Below the pieces are notes generated by a model that saw only the letters and a program-made list of their open reading frames with translations, made no database searches and was not told the DNA's origin. DNA of 64,000 bases from UBA6059 sp040222235 (GTDB lineage: Bacteria > Bacteroidota > Bacteroidia > Cytophagales > Cyclobacteriaceae): the NCBI GenBank assembly GCA_040222235.1, contig JAVKDO010000114.1, positions 62,001-126,000 on the forward strand, written 5' to 3'. This document shows, piece by piece, positions 8,637 through 17,273 of this stretch. Numbering within the stretch: position 1 is the first letter of the stretch; every line of letters starts with the position of its first letter. The position numbers were made by a program, and so were the translations under genes.

Positions 8637-10024
8637 GGTTGGGAGATATACATATCGTCCATTTCCTCGGGATCGGTGGTATCGGCATGAGTGCCTTGGC
8701 GAGGTGGTTTCATCATACTGGCAAGCAAGTCAGCGGGTATGATCTCACACCTTCACCTCTTACCAAAGAATTGGAAGCGTTGGGGATTGAGATCAGCTAT
8801 CAAGATAAAGTTGCGGATATTCCTAAGTCAGTGATCGACGCGAGAGATGGCGGCTTAGTGGTATACACGCCAGCCATTCCTCAGAACCATCAGCAGTATA
8901 ATTATTTTGTGGATCAGGGTTATCAGCTCTTAAAGCGATCGCAAGTACTTGGTATTATCACAAAGAGTCTTTCATCGATTGCGGTAGCGGGTACACACGG
9001 CAAGACCACTACCAGCTCGATGGTAGCACATCTTCTGAAGCACGCTGACCATCCTGTCAACGCTTTTGTGGGGGGTATCATGACTAACTACAACTCCAAC
9101 TTAATCGTGGGTGATCAAGATAGCTGGGCGGTGGTGGAAGCGGACGAATATGATCGCTCCTTCCTACAGCTGAGCCCTGAAATGGCAATTGTCACGGCGA
9201 TAGATGCGGATCACCTTGATATCTATGGCGATCACAGTGCCATGCAGGATTCATTCAATGCGTTCATCGCCAAGATTGCTAAGGGCGGCCATCTATTCGT
9301 GCATGAGGGAGTAGCACCGGAGCTCGACCTACCGGAATATGTGACGACAACTACTTATGGATTGGATGCTGGTCATATCCACGCCACCAACGTAAAAATA
9401 TCTGACGGCCTATTCCAGTTTGATGTAAGTGGCAAAATTGATATCAAGGGAGTACAGCTTTCTCTTCCAGGATTTCATAATGTAGAGAATGCCTTAGCAG
9501 CAATAGGTGTCGTATCCGAACTAGGCTATGATGCTGAAACCATCAAAGCAGGTATCGCAGCTTATCGTGGTGTCAAGAGAAGGTTTGAATATATCCTTCG
9601 GGACGGAGAGCTAGTGTTCATAGACGACTATGCCCATCATCCTTCAGAGATAGCTTCTTTGATCAAGTCCGTAAGAGCACTTTATCCTGAGAAGAAGATT
9701 ACAACGATTTTCCAGCCTCATCTCTACAGTCGTACACGAGATTTTATGGATGGTTTTGCTCAGGAGCTCTCTAAGTCGGATGAGGTGGTCTTATTAGATA
9801 TCTATCCTGCAAGGGAGCAGCCTATTCCTGGCGTTGACGCAACGCTGCTTTTGGATAAGCTGACTACAAACTACAAGCAACTTGTAAGCAAGTCTGATCT
9901 GGTTGACTGGGTAGGAGCAAATGATATTGAAGTATTACTTACCGTAGGCGCGGGTGATATCGATCGACTGGTCGCTCCTATAGCCGAACAACTCAAAGGA
10001 AGGAGGCATCATGTGGAAGGGTAG
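8633..10024 (+). CDS. murC: UDP-N-acetylmuramate:L-alanine ligase MurC
   Basis: MurC adds the first amino acid of the stem peptide to UDP-MurNAc in the cytoplasm. The 463-residue protein has the N-terminal nucleotide-binding loop FLGIGGIGMSALARW, the ATP loop GTHGKTTTSSM (residue 120 on) and the C-terminal motif DDYAHHPSE, all characteristic of MurC rather than the other Mur ligases. The start overlaps the murG stop (ATGA), and its 3' end overlaps ftsQ by 14 bases, so murC and ftsQ are probably co-translated. Confidence 0.97.
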   Translation: MRLGDIHIVHFLGIGGIGMSALARWFHHTGKQVSGYDLTPSPLTKELEALGIEISYQDKVADIPKSVIDARDGGLVVYTPAIPQNHQQYNYFVDQGYQLLKRSQVLGIITKSLSSIAVAGTHGKTTTSSMVAHLLKHADHPVNAFVGGIMTNYNSNLIVGDQDSWAVVEADEYDRSFLQLSPEMAIVTAIDADHLDIYGDHSAMQDSFNAFIAKIAKGGHLFVHEGVAPELDLPEYVTTTTYGLDAGHIHATNVKISDGLFQFDVSGKIDIKGVQLSLPGFHNVENALAAIGVVSELGYDAETIKAGIAAYRGVKRRFEYILRDGELVFIDDYAHHPSEIASLIKSVRALYPEKKITTIFQPHLYSRTRDFMDGFAQELSKSDEVVLLDIYPAREQPIPGVDATLLLDKLTTNYKQLVSKSDLVDWVGANDIEVLLTVGAGDIDRLVAPIAEQLKGRRHHVEG

Positions 10025-10772
10025 ATTAGTCAAGCTGATCGTATGGGGAGTGTTATGCTTCGTGATGGTCGTAAGCATAGCTTTTTCCGGTAAGCGACAT
10101 GGAGATCGCGAGATCAATGATCTTATCATCAACATCGACAATCAGTACCAGAATCACTTCATAGACGCTGAAGATGTCAAAGCGCTGATCAACGCTGATG
10201 ACGAGAACTACTTACTGGCTACCGAGCTAGGCATGCTCGACCTGAAGCTGCTAGAGTCGCGCATACTGGCGAATAAGTTCGTGGCAGATGCAGAGGCCTA
10301 CCTTGATCATAGGGGTAACCTCATTGTCACCGTGGAGCAGAGCCGTCCTATTGCCAGGATATTCGATCCCGCCGGGCAAGACTTTTATATCGATGATGAT
10401 GGTGATATTCTGCCTATATCAGAAAGATACACAGCCAGGGTGATGCTGATCGAGCTGGAGAACAAGAATGAATTCCTGATAGGAAACCTTAATGCTTCAC
10501 CGGAAGGTGCCAGGCTATTTGAACTGATCCAAACGATTGATCAGGATGAATTCTGGAAGGCACAGATCGCTCAACTCTATGTCAAAAAGAACTTCGAAGT
10601 GCAGCTAATACCACAAGTTACCAAGCAGACGGTAGAATTTGGGCTACCAGAGCAGATAGATCAAAAGCTGAGACGGCTAATGGTCTTTTACAAAGAAATA
10701 CTCCCGATCAAGGGATGGAATACATACACCACTGTCAGTTTAAAGTTTGAGAATCAGATCGTTTGTGAATAA
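10011..10772 (+). CDS. ftsQ: Cell division protein FtsQ/DivIB
   Basis: FtsQ is a single-pass divisome linker. The 253-residue protein has a short cytoplasmic tail, one membrane helix at about residues 7-27 (VKLIVWGVLCFVMVVSIAFS), and a periplasmic part with a POTRA-like region. The latter includes the alternating pattern RILANKFVADAEAYLDHRGN followed by LIVTVEQSRPIARIF, which is typical of FtsQ. The position between murC and ftsA is the canonical one. Sequence conservation in this family is low, so the call rests on topology, the VEQ-P-ARI motif and gene order together. Confidence 0.93.
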   Translation: MWKGRLVKLIVWGVLCFVMVVSIAFSGKRHGDREINDLIINIDNQYQNHFIDAEDVKALINADDENYLLATELGMLDLKLLESRILANKFVADAEAYLDHRGNLIVTVEQSRPIARIFDPAGQDFYIDDDGDILPISERYTARVMLIELENKNEFLIGNLNASPEGARLFELIQTIDQDEFWKAQIAQLYVKKNFEVQLIPQVTKQTVEFGLPEQIDQKLRRLMVFYKEILPIKGWNTYTTVSLKFENQIVCE

Positions 10773-10785
10773 TAATAGAGACAAT

Positions 10786-12096
10786 ATGGAACAGGATAAA
10801 ATAATTGTCGGCTTAGATATAGGCACCACGAAAATTTGCGCCATAGTAGGTCGCAAAAACGAATACGGTAAGCTGGAAGTCCTTGGCATGGGTAAGGCCG
10901 TATCAGACGGAGTGATCCGCGGTATAGTCACCAATATTGACAAGACCATCCATGCTATCGAGAAAGCAGTAGCGGAGGCAGAGGAGCAGTCGGGTATCAA
11001 CATCCGAGTGGTCAATGTCGGTATCGCGGGGCAGCATATCAAGAGTAGCGTACATCACGGCTCTATCACCCGTAATTCCAACGAGGACGAGATTACGGTA
11101 GAAGATGTAAATCGCCTCACCAACGATATGTACCGCATCGTGATTCCTCCGGGGAGCGAGATTATTCATGTGATGCCTCAAGACTACACGGTGGACTATG
11201 AAGAAGGCATTAAGGATCCCGTGGGTATGTCAGGAGTGAAGCTTGAGGCTGATTTCCACATCATCACTGCTCAAACGAATGCGATCAACAATATCAATAA
11301 ATGTGTCCGACGGGCTGGATTGGACATTGAAAATCTAATCCTTGAGCCATTAGCATCGAGTCTTGCTGTGCTGAGCGAGGAAGAAAAAGAAGCGGGTGTA
11401 TGTTTGGTGGATATCGGTGGTGGTACCACTGATATCGCCATCTTCCATGACAACATCATCCGTCATACCGCTGTGATTCCGTTCGGAGGTAATATCCTGA
11501 CCTCTGATATCAAGCAGGGCTGTATGGTGATGGAGCATCAAGCGGAACTTCTCAAGACGCGCTTTGGCAGAGCAATTGCGGAAGAGGCTAGTCCAAATGA
11601 GATTGTTTCTATTCCTGGCTTGCGTAATAGGCCCCCGAAGGAAATATCCATTCAGAATCTCGCCAATATCATCGAGGCAAGAATGGAAGAGATCGTAGAG
11701 ACGGTGCATACGGAGATCATCACTAGTGGATTTGACAGTAAACTGGCTGGTGGTATCGTGCTGACTGGTGGTGGATCGCAACTAAGCAATCTACAGCAGC
11801 TTGTAGAGTACATGTCGGGTATGGATGCACGCATTGGGTACCCCAATGAACACCTGGGCAAGAGCAAGATGGAGATCGTGAAGAGTCCGATGTTTGCTAC
11901 CTCTGTAGGCTTGGTGCTTTCTGGGTACAGGGCACTCGACGAGCGCGAAAACAGGTACCATGAGGCCAAGTCTAAAGGTGGCTTCAACTCTAAGCGCAAG
12001 GAAAGAGTAGTCGTGGGTGACAACTTCTTCAAGAAGATGCTCGACCGAACGAAGAATCTGCTCATCGATGACTTTGATGAGAAAGAGGAATACTAG
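10786..12096 (+). CDS. ftsA: Cell division protein FtsA (actin-like Z-ring anchor)
   Basis: FtsA is the actin-fold ATPase that tethers FtsZ filaments to the membrane. I chose the ATG at 10786, 13 bases after the ftsQ stop, because it yields MEQDKIIVGLDIGTTK, directly in front of the phosphate-1 loop GLDIGTTK. An upstream in-frame start at 10747 would overlap ftsQ and add an unconserved stretch. Further landmarks are VCLVDIGGGTTDIAIF (phosphate 2) and GIVLTGGGSQL (adenosine motif). The C-terminus carries a basic and hydrophobic segment, FFKKMLDRTKNLLIDDF, which fits the membrane-targeting amphipathic helix. The product has 436 residues, the usual length for FtsA. Confidence 0.96.
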   Translation: MEQDKIIVGLDIGTTKICAIVGRKNEYGKLEVLGMGKAVSDGVIRGIVTNIDKTIHAIEKAVAEAEEQSGINIRVVNVGIAGQHIKSSVHHGSITRNSNEDEITVEDVNRLTNDMYRIVIPPGSEIIHVMPQDYTVDYEEGIKDPVGMSGVKLEADFHIITAQTNAINNINKCVRRAGLDIENLILEPLASSLAVLSEEEKEAGVCLVDIGGGTTDIAIFHDNIIRHTAVIPFGGNILTSDIKQGCMVMEHQAELLKTRFGRAIAEEASPNEIVSIPGLRNRPPKEISIQNLANIIEARMEEIVETVHTEIITSGFDSKLAGGIVLTGGGSQLSNLQQLVEYMSGMDARIGYPNEHLGKSKMEIVKSPMFATSVGLVLSGYRALDERENRYHEAKSKGGFNSKRKERVVVGDNFFKKMLDRTKNLLIDDFDEKEEY

Positions 12097-12144
12097 TGAT
12101 GAGACACTATTACTTTGACGCCACCGGGTACAATAGTAGAACCT

Positions 12145-12200
12145 GTCAGGTTGAGCCCGTCGAAACCTTAGTTGTTGCATTTCGACAGGCTCAATGTGAC
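12145..12200. repeat. REP-like palindrome between ftsA and ftsZ
   Basis: The left arm 12145-12165 (core TTGAGCCCGTCGAAA) and right arm 12180-12200 (core TTTCGACAGGCTCAA) are reverse complements at 18 of 21 positions, with a 14-base loop. The core closely matches a dispersed palindrome (TTCGACAGGCTCA type) that I recall from many Bacteroidota intergenic regions. It has no T-tract, so it is not an ordinary terminator. It would form a strong hairpin in any ftsA-ftsZ read-through transcript. Confidence 0.75.
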
Positions 12201-12262
12201 AAAGCTGACATTTGTGTCAAAGTAGAATGAGAACAAGAGAATAGAATTTACTACATAACAAA

Positions 12263-13846
12263 ATGACAGAAGATATGTACAAGTTTGATTTACCCCAACA
12301 CCACAAGTCGATCATCAAGGTGATTGGAGTGGGTGGTGGTGGCAGTAATGCTGTCAACCACATGTTTAACCAGGGCATACGCGATGTGGAATTCGTCGTG
12401 TGCAATACAGATGCTCAGGCACTGCATACAAGTCCGGTAACTAATAAGCTGCAGATAGGTATTAACCTGACGAGCGGATTAGGCGCAGGAGCGAATCCTG
12501 AAAAAGGGAAAGAAGCGGCTTTAGAAAGCCGCGATGAAATTAGAGACCTGCTCGGATCGGATACTAAGATGATATTCATCACAGCAGGTATGGGCGGTGG
12601 CACGGGTACAGGTGCGGCACCAGTAATTGCCGATATCGCCAGAGGAATGGATATCCTGACCGTGGGTATCGTGACCATTCCTTTCTCTTTCGAAGGCAAG
12701 AAGAAAATGGCACAGGCTGAGGAAGGCCTTAAGGCCCTCAAAGAAACCTGTGATACCGTACTCATTATCCTTAACGACAAACTGAGGATGATTTATGGTA
12801 ATCTATCGATCAGCGAAGCATTCAATCAGGCAGACAATGTCTTGACGACTGCCGCGAAGGGAATCGCAGAGATCATCACTGTCCCTGGCTATGTCAATGT
12901 GGATTTTGAGGATGTCAAAACCGTCATGAAAGACTCTGGTTCTGCAGTGATGGGCTCGGCCGTCACTACTGGCGAGAACAGAGCCTCTAGAGCGGCAGAA
13001 CTGGCAATCAATTCGCCACTGCTCAACAATAAGAATATCCATGGTGCGCAGAAGATCTTACTTTCCATCATCTCCGGTGATGAGGCAGAACTCCAAATGG
13101 ATGAGCTGACTGAGATCACAGACTTCATGCAGGAGACTGCCGGTGATGAGGCTGAAGTGATCTTCGGTCACGGTGTAGATCCGGAGTTGGGTGAGAGTAT
13201 CCGAGTGACCATTATCGCTACAGGCTTTGAGCATGGCGAGGCGTTTAGTACGCCTAGGAAAACCAGTGAGCCTTTGGTGAAGAAGTATGACTTGGAGTCA
13301 ACTAAGCAAATCGGACTGTGGGAAGAGCAGGCGGCCAAAGCTGCAGCTCCTAAGCCGAGCTACTTCGAAGAAGAGGAGGAGGAAATCGAAGATCGCCAGT
13401 TTATGGCCGATTGGAGCCCTAAAGTAAGTCGAGAGGAAGAGGAGTCTTCAGAGCACCAGGAGGCTACTTTTGAAGAAGAGCGACAAGAGATGTCTTTTAA
13501 GTTGGGACTCGAAGATGACTTTGAGATCATCGATGATGTCAACAATAAGGAAGAGGATGATGATCCAGAGCTTGAAGAGCTCAAAGGTGCAGCACACCCT
13601 CCATCTAAGAAGGTAGCACTCATGGAAGCAGCCAGGGAGCGCGTGAAGCGACTGCAAGGCCTATCCACGACTGAGACCAATGAGACCAATCTCAAGGAGA
13701 AGCTAGAGGTACCTGCTTATCAGCGTAAGAATGTCAACCTGCAAAAGGTGCCGCATTCTTCAGAGCAGAATGTCTCGCGCTATAATCTCAATGAGAACAA
13801 CGAGCTCCTAGGCAACAACAAGTTCCTACATGACAATGTAGACTAG
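12263..13846 (+). CDS. ftsZ: Cell division GTPase FtsZ
   Basis: FtsZ is the tubulin-like GTPase that forms the cytokinetic ring. The GTPase core starts with the glycine loop GVGGGGSNAVNHM and has the tubulin signature GGGTGTGAAPVIA at about residues 110-122, so the fold is intact. At 527 residues it is much longer than E. coli FtsZ (383). After the core (about residue 325) there is a long acidic disordered linker rich in Glu (EEEEEIED and similar). This is followed by VPAYQRKN, which resembles the conserved C-terminal interaction peptide, then another 35 or so residues ending FLHDNVD. That extra tail is a feature I recall from Bacteroidota FtsZ. It is separated from ftsA by 166 bases with a palindrome and followed by a terminator-like hairpin, so it closes the cluster. 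Confidence 0.97.
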   Translation: MTEDMYKFDLPQHHKSIIKVIGVGGGGSNAVNHMFNQGIRDVEFVVCNTDAQALHTSPVTNKLQIGINLTSGLGAGANPEKGKEAALESRDEIRDLLGSDTKMIFITAGMGGGTGTGAAPVIADIARGMDILTVGIVTIPFSFEGKKKMAQAEEGLKALKETCDTVLIILNDKLRMIYGNLSISEAFNQADNVLTTAAKGIAEIITVPGYVNVDFEDVKTVMKDSGSAVMGSAVTTGENRASRAAELAINSPLLNNKNIHGAQKILLSIISGDEAELQMDELTEITDFMQETAGDEAEVIFGHGVDPELGESIRVTIIATGFEHGEAFSTPRKTSEPLVKKYDLESTKQIGLWEEQAAKAAAPKPSYFEEEEEEIEDRQFMADWSPKVSREEEESSEHQEATFEEERQEMSFKLGLEDDFEIIDDVNNKEEDDDPELEELKGAAHPPSKKVALMEAARERVKRLQGLSTTETNETNLKEKLEVPAYQRKNVNLQKVPHSSEQNVSRYNLNENNELLGNNKFLHDNVD

Positions 13847-13893
13847 GAGCACACTTACATATCAAAAACTATTACATCTTCTGTCAGATGTAC

Positions 13894-13921
13894 GCGGGAG
13901 CTCCATGGGGTTCCCGCTTTT
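13894..13921 (+). terminator. Probable intrinsic terminator after ftsZ
   Basis: GCGGGAGCT (13894-13902) can pair with GGTTCCCGC (13909-13917), allowing G-T pairs, and is followed by four T residues. It lies 48 bases past the ftsZ stop, at the end of the dcw run. Confidence 0.6.
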
Positions 13922-14019
13922 GGTTGTACGTTTCCTGCAACTGAGGCTGGTGCTGATGTTACATCCACGCCGTAAGATCACGGAACTAAGTTCCGCGCTA
14001 GTGTGGTCTTGATTGTGGG

Positions 14020-15132
14020 TTATTCACGGTGTATCATAAGACTATCAAGTGGCTCCATCAAGACATTTTTTAGTAGTGTTCCATGTGCATAGAGTGAAAA
14101 TTTATCAAGCCATTCAATATCTATTTGTTCGATATTGGTAGTCTTTTCGCCATTTATCATACAGTTGTAAAAAAGATTGTTTTCTAAGCTAAGATCGCTA
14201 TAATCATAAGTTAGAGATACATTTGAAAAAAAGTTCTTATTCAATTCAATACCGTATTCATCCTCGGCAAAAACTCTCGTATCAGACATAAAGAAAATGG
14301 AATCTGCGGTAATATTCGCGTCAGTAATAATTGAAGAACCTATTGAAAAATTTGCTGTTTTTATATAATCGTTAGTTCTAATGTATGAGTTGATTATTTC
14401 AACAGTACCCGAATTACTCACACCAAATATTGCCGAGCCTTTAAGTCGTTCCAAAAAGAGCGAGCCGAGCTTAGTATCATCGAGTATAAAGACGTCAAAG
14501 TAGGATCCCAACAGTATACGTGCAGATTTGAAATCATTGTTTACCATTGTGTGATACTTGAAAACGCCACGATCTAAACTCACGTCAGCTGATTTTATTA
14601 ATTCGCTTGTGCTCTTTTGCCCATATTTGTTCAAAACGAAAATATCTGCAGAGCTATTAATAATTGATGCGTCATATGCTGTTTCCCAATAGATAGGACT
14701 TACGGCTTTTAAATTCCTTATGTGAAAAACATTTTCATTAAAATAATGGGGAGCGATAATCGAAATATTATCTACAATTTCTTCATTCGGTGTCTCAGTG
14801 TAAAATGACTTGATTATTGATATAGGATCGGTGAATTCTACTTTTGTAGGTATTTCTCTTTCTTGTAGGTTTATGAAACTCTGTAAAATTTCTGTTTGGA
14901 CTTTGTCACCTAATTGATCCACATAAACACTATATATGCTCAATAATACATTAAGATTGTTTTGATAACGTTGATCAGCAATGCCGAATAGCCCTACATA
15001 TATACCAATTACCCAAAATACGATCTGACTCGGTTCGCGATCATTATATTCTTCAGGACTTGGTTTTCTTATCATATGTAGTAGATATCCTGGACCCAGA
15101 TATATGTAAATGAACCTCAAAATCTGTTTCAT
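14020..15132 (-). CDS. Orphan membrane-anchored repeat-like protein of unknown function
   Basis: I do not recognise this 370-residue protein. It has two hydrophobic stretches near the N-terminus: residues 4-18, and about 37-50 (IVFWVIGIYVGLFGIA). A polar body follows. From about residue 175 to 330 the sequence has a short, irregular periodicity of aliphatic/aromatic positions with D/N/S turns (for example SLDRGVFKYHTMVNNDFKSA), suggesting a solenoid such as a degenerate pentapeptide-type or beta-helix fold. That is an inference from pattern only. The gene is clearly more AT-rich than the dcw genes next to it, lies on the opposite strand, and is bordered by repeat-rich non-coding DNA. Horizontal acquisition is therefore plausible. 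Confidence 0.7.
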   Translation of the reverse strand: MKQILRFIYIYLGPGYLLHMIRKPSPEEYNDREPSQIVFWVIGIYVGLFGIADQRYQNNLNVLLSIYSVYVDQLGDKVQTEILQSFINLQEREIPTKVEFTDPISIIKSFYTETPNEEIVDNISIIAPHYFNENVFHIRNLKAVSPIYWETAYDASIINSSADIFVLNKYGQKSTSELIKSADVSLDRGVFKYHTMVNNDFKSARILLGSYFDVFILDDTKLGSLFLERLKGSAIFGVSNSGTVEIINSYIRTNDYIKTANFSIGSSIITDANITADSIFFMSDTRVFAEDEYGIELNKNFFSNVSLTYDYSDLSLENNLFYNCMINGEKTTNIEQIDIEWLDKFSLYAHGTLLKNVLMEPLDSLMIHRE

Positions 15133-15221
15133 TTGATTTGCATTCTTGATTATTAATCTGAATTTAACATTTATTTAGTTATATGAAACTATCTAAAAGT
15201 ACAAAGTTCTTTCCCTCGTCC

Positions 15222-15272
15222 CTCGTCCTCGTTTGCAACGAGGATGTCTTTAGTCTTAAGCAATTTCAATGC
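15222..15272. repeat. 51-bp direct repeat, copy 1, with hairpin core
   Basis: It matches 15502-15552 at 47 of 51 positions. It includes CCTCGTT-TGC-AACGAGG (15224-15240), a perfect 7-bp stem with a 3-base loop. Hairpin cores of this type are typical of REP elements and of IS200/RAYT recognition sites, but no transposase is seen nearby. Confidence 0.8.
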
Positions 15273-15501
15273 GAAATCTAGCTTGACAGACAGCTCACCC
15301 CCTTTTCGCACAGCTCAATCTCATTTTCGCTACCCTCAATCTTAAGATCGACCAGTTGATTTATACTTTTCTTAGCAGCATATACAATTTCGGATAATCG
15401 CATCATAATTTCGGTCGTTGGGTATTGCCTTTCGCCCACCTGAATTGTATTTTCTTTATATGACTTTGTATTTCCCCGTAGTAGGCATAGGTTTTCGTCT
15501 T

Positions 15502-15552
15502 CTCGTCCTCGTTTGCAAAGAGGATGTCTTAAGTCTAAAGCATTTTCAATGC
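15502..15552. repeat. 51-bp direct repeat, copy 2
   Basis: This is the second copy of the repeat at 15222-15272 (47 of 51 identical, 280 bp downstream). Its hairpin core, CCTCGTT-TGC-AAAGAGG, has one broken base pair relative to copy 1. Confidence 0.8.
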
Positions 15553-15654
15553 AATAAATTAGATATAATTGTCATGTGTCTGGTGATTGCTATCTAATTT
15601 CTGATCAAGATGCAGTTTACTTTCTGAGTCCCAATCTAATCTAATCGTCTTGCT

Positions 15655-15774
15655 ATGACTGTCCTCAAATGCAAAGCTCACCCCTACTGTCACCTCGACG
15701 CAGGAGAGGTCTTCTTATGCAGCGGGTGCTCAGTTCCTGCTAAGGATAAAAGTTGGGAAAGGTGTACGGCCTAG
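15655..15774 (+). CDS. Possible 39-residue cysteine-rich miniprotein
   Basis: ATG 15655 to TAG 15772-15774 encodes a product beginning MTVLKCKAHPYCHLDAGEVF and then LCSGCSVPAK. It has five cysteines and two histidines in 39 residues, including CSGC-like spacing suggestive of a small metal-binding knuckle. The cysteine/histidine density is far above chance for random intergenic sequence, and the frame does not coincide with either repeat. It lies about 260 bases upstream of the arsenite-methyltransferase-like gene on the same strand. It could be a genuine thiol miniprotein or a fragment of a lost zinc-ribbon protein. No ribosome-binding site is recognisable. Confidence 0.35.
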   Translation: MTVLKCKAHPYCHLDAGEVFLCSGCSVPAKDKSWERCTA

Positions 15775-16038
15775 TGCATGTAAGAATTAAGAAGATTTTT
15801 CGGTCGTACCTCCCCGCTACGCACGTTCAAAATGACAAGTTGTCTTACGCAGATATTAGTCTGAGCGAAGAAATAGTTCAAAGCGAGATGCTTAACCTGT
15901 GAGAAATCGAAGTATTTGTCATTCACCCATCAACTAACACAGAATAGCACTCCGGTGACACTTAATGAGCCACAGGAAACTATTAGCTCCTGATCAAATG
16001 TTTATCTTGGGTTTGATACAAAGCTCATAAAAACCGCG

Positions 16039-17091
16039 ATGAACAATACCCACGAAGAAGTAAAGGAATACTATGGTTCTGAACTTCAAAAATCTGAAGA
16101 TCTAAAAACAAATGCTTGCTTTACCCTGACCAAGCCCCCAAAACATATACTAGAGGCTTTGAATCTCATAGCAGACGAGGTGCAGGCAAAATACTACGGA
16201 TGTGGACTAACCATACCATCAGCAGTCGAAGGGTTACGAATCTTAGACCTGGGATCAGGCAGTGGCAGAGATTGCTACATAGCTGGGAAACTGGTAGGAG
16301 AGAAAGGCTATGTAGTGGGTGTAGATATGACCGATGAGCAACTGAAGGTGGCCAATGATCACGTTGAGTACCATCGCGAAGCTTTTGGTTATGCCAAATC
16401 CAACGTAGAGTTTATCAAGGGGAATATTGAGCAGTTGGATGAACTGAATCTTGAAAAAGGCTCGTTCGATATCATCATATCCAACTGTGTGATCAACCTC
16501 GCTACAGACAAACTGAAAGTACTAAGAGACGCGTATGATCTGCTAAAGTCTGGCGGAGAAATGTACTTTTCTGACGTCTACAGTGATCGTAGAATACCTC
16601 AAACTTTGCAGAACGACAGAGTGCTCTGGGGCGAGTGTCTGAGTGGCGCGCTCTATTGGAATGATTTCCTAAGCATCGCGAAGAAAGCTGGATTTGGAGA
16701 TCCTCGAGCGGTTGAAGACAAACCAGTTACCATTGAAAACGAAGAGGTAGAAGCCTTAGTTGGGGACATCTCCTTCTATTCGGTAACCTACCGACTCCTA
16801 AAAATTGAAGGACTCGAATCAGATTGTGAAGATTACGGTCAGGCGGTGGCATACAAAGGAGGAGTGCCGGAAAACGAGATGGCCTTTACCCTTGATGATC
16901 ACCACTACTTTCCAAAAGGGAAAATGATGACTGTATGTGGTAACACCTACAAAATGCTCCACGATACCCGCTTCAAGCAATATTTTGATTTCTATGGGAC
17001 TTGGGATGTACACTACGGCATTTTCGAAGGGTGTGGAGGGAATATGCCATTTAGCGAAACCGCGAGTGGGGAAGCTGCTAGTTGTTGCTAG
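16039..17091 (+). CDS. arsM: Arsenite S-adenosylmethyltransferase-like protein (ArsM family)
   Basis: ArsM-family enzymes methylate As(III) using SAM and cysteine thiolates in the cytoplasm. The 350-residue protein has SAM motif I, LDLGSGSGRDCYIAG (about residues 70-84), followed by the acidic GVDMTDEQL. The cysteines expected for arsenic coordination are visible in NACF near the N-terminus, in SNCVINLA and in GECLSGALYW. The C-terminus ends in a vicinal pair, ASCC, as in many ArsM proteins. No arsR, arsB/acr3 or arsC is adjacent, so the gene is solitary. The ATG at 16039 gives a typical N-terminus. Another SAM-methyltransferase substrate cannot be excluded, but the cysteine placement favours arsenic. 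Confidence 0.85.
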   Translation: MNNTHEEVKEYYGSELQKSEDLKTNACFTLTKPPKHILEALNLIADEVQAKYYGCGLTIPSAVEGLRILDLGSGSGRDCYIAGKLVGEKGYVVGVDMTDEQLKVANDHVEYHREAFGYAKSNVEFIKGNIEQLDELNLEKGSFDIIISNCVINLATDKLKVLRDAYDLLKSGGEMYFSDVYSDRRIPQTLQNDRVLWGECLSGALYWNDFLSIAKKAGFGDPRAVEDKPVTIENEEVEALVGDISFYSVTYRLLKIEGLESDCEDYGQAVAYKGGVPENEMAFTLDDHHYFPKGKMMTVCGNTYKMLHDTRFKQYFDFYGTWDVHYGIFEGCGGNMPFSETASGEAASCC

Positions 17092-17130
17092 CTGCCCTAC
17101 CTGACTTAAACCTTTCATGTCTAAACTCGC

Positions 17131-17167
17131 ATTTAATCTTTGGTAACAACACCAAAGATGGCGAGGG
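17131..17167. repeat. 37-bp hairpin repeat, copy 1 (upstream of the toxin-antitoxin pair)
   Basis: It contains ATCTTTGGT-AACAAC-ACCAAAGAT, a perfect 9-bp stem with a 6-base loop, after ATTTA and before GGCGAGG. It is 31 of 37 identical to 18039-18075. It lies 39 bases past the arsM stop but has no T-tract. Confidence 0.75.
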
Positions 17168-17273
17168 ATTTTACTTCTGATCAAACCCTATTGATGCAAT
17201 GATATGACCCATCTAAGACCACAGGGAGGATTTCAGGGAGGTTTGTTTTATCTTTATTGTAAATAACATTTCA

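Larger units (their letters stand above)
15133..16038. other. Repeat-rich intergenic region between the orphan membrane gene and arsM
   Basis: This roughly 900-base stretch holds no confident full gene. It contains a 51-bp imperfect direct repeat (15222-15272 and 15502-15552). Between them, on the minus strand at about 15285-15515, an open frame reads like a decayed gene (it includes GNTKSYKENTIQVGERQY and MMRLSEIVYAAKKSINQLV). There is also a 39-codon cysteine-rich ORF at 15655-15774 and, at about 15795-15840, another REP-like sequence (TTTCGGTCGTACC and TTCAAAATGACA elements). Confidence 0.55.

Noticed and set aside
12099..12230. A 43-codon ORF from ATG 12099 to TGA 12230 between ftsA and ftsZ
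   Set aside because: It runs straight through the REP-like palindrome, and the repeat arms supply much of its sequence. It is the usual artefact of reading a REP in one frame.
17131..17167. Intrinsic terminator of arsM
   Set aside because: The stem is strong but no T-run follows, and an almost identical copy exists at 18039-18075, so a repeat explains it better.
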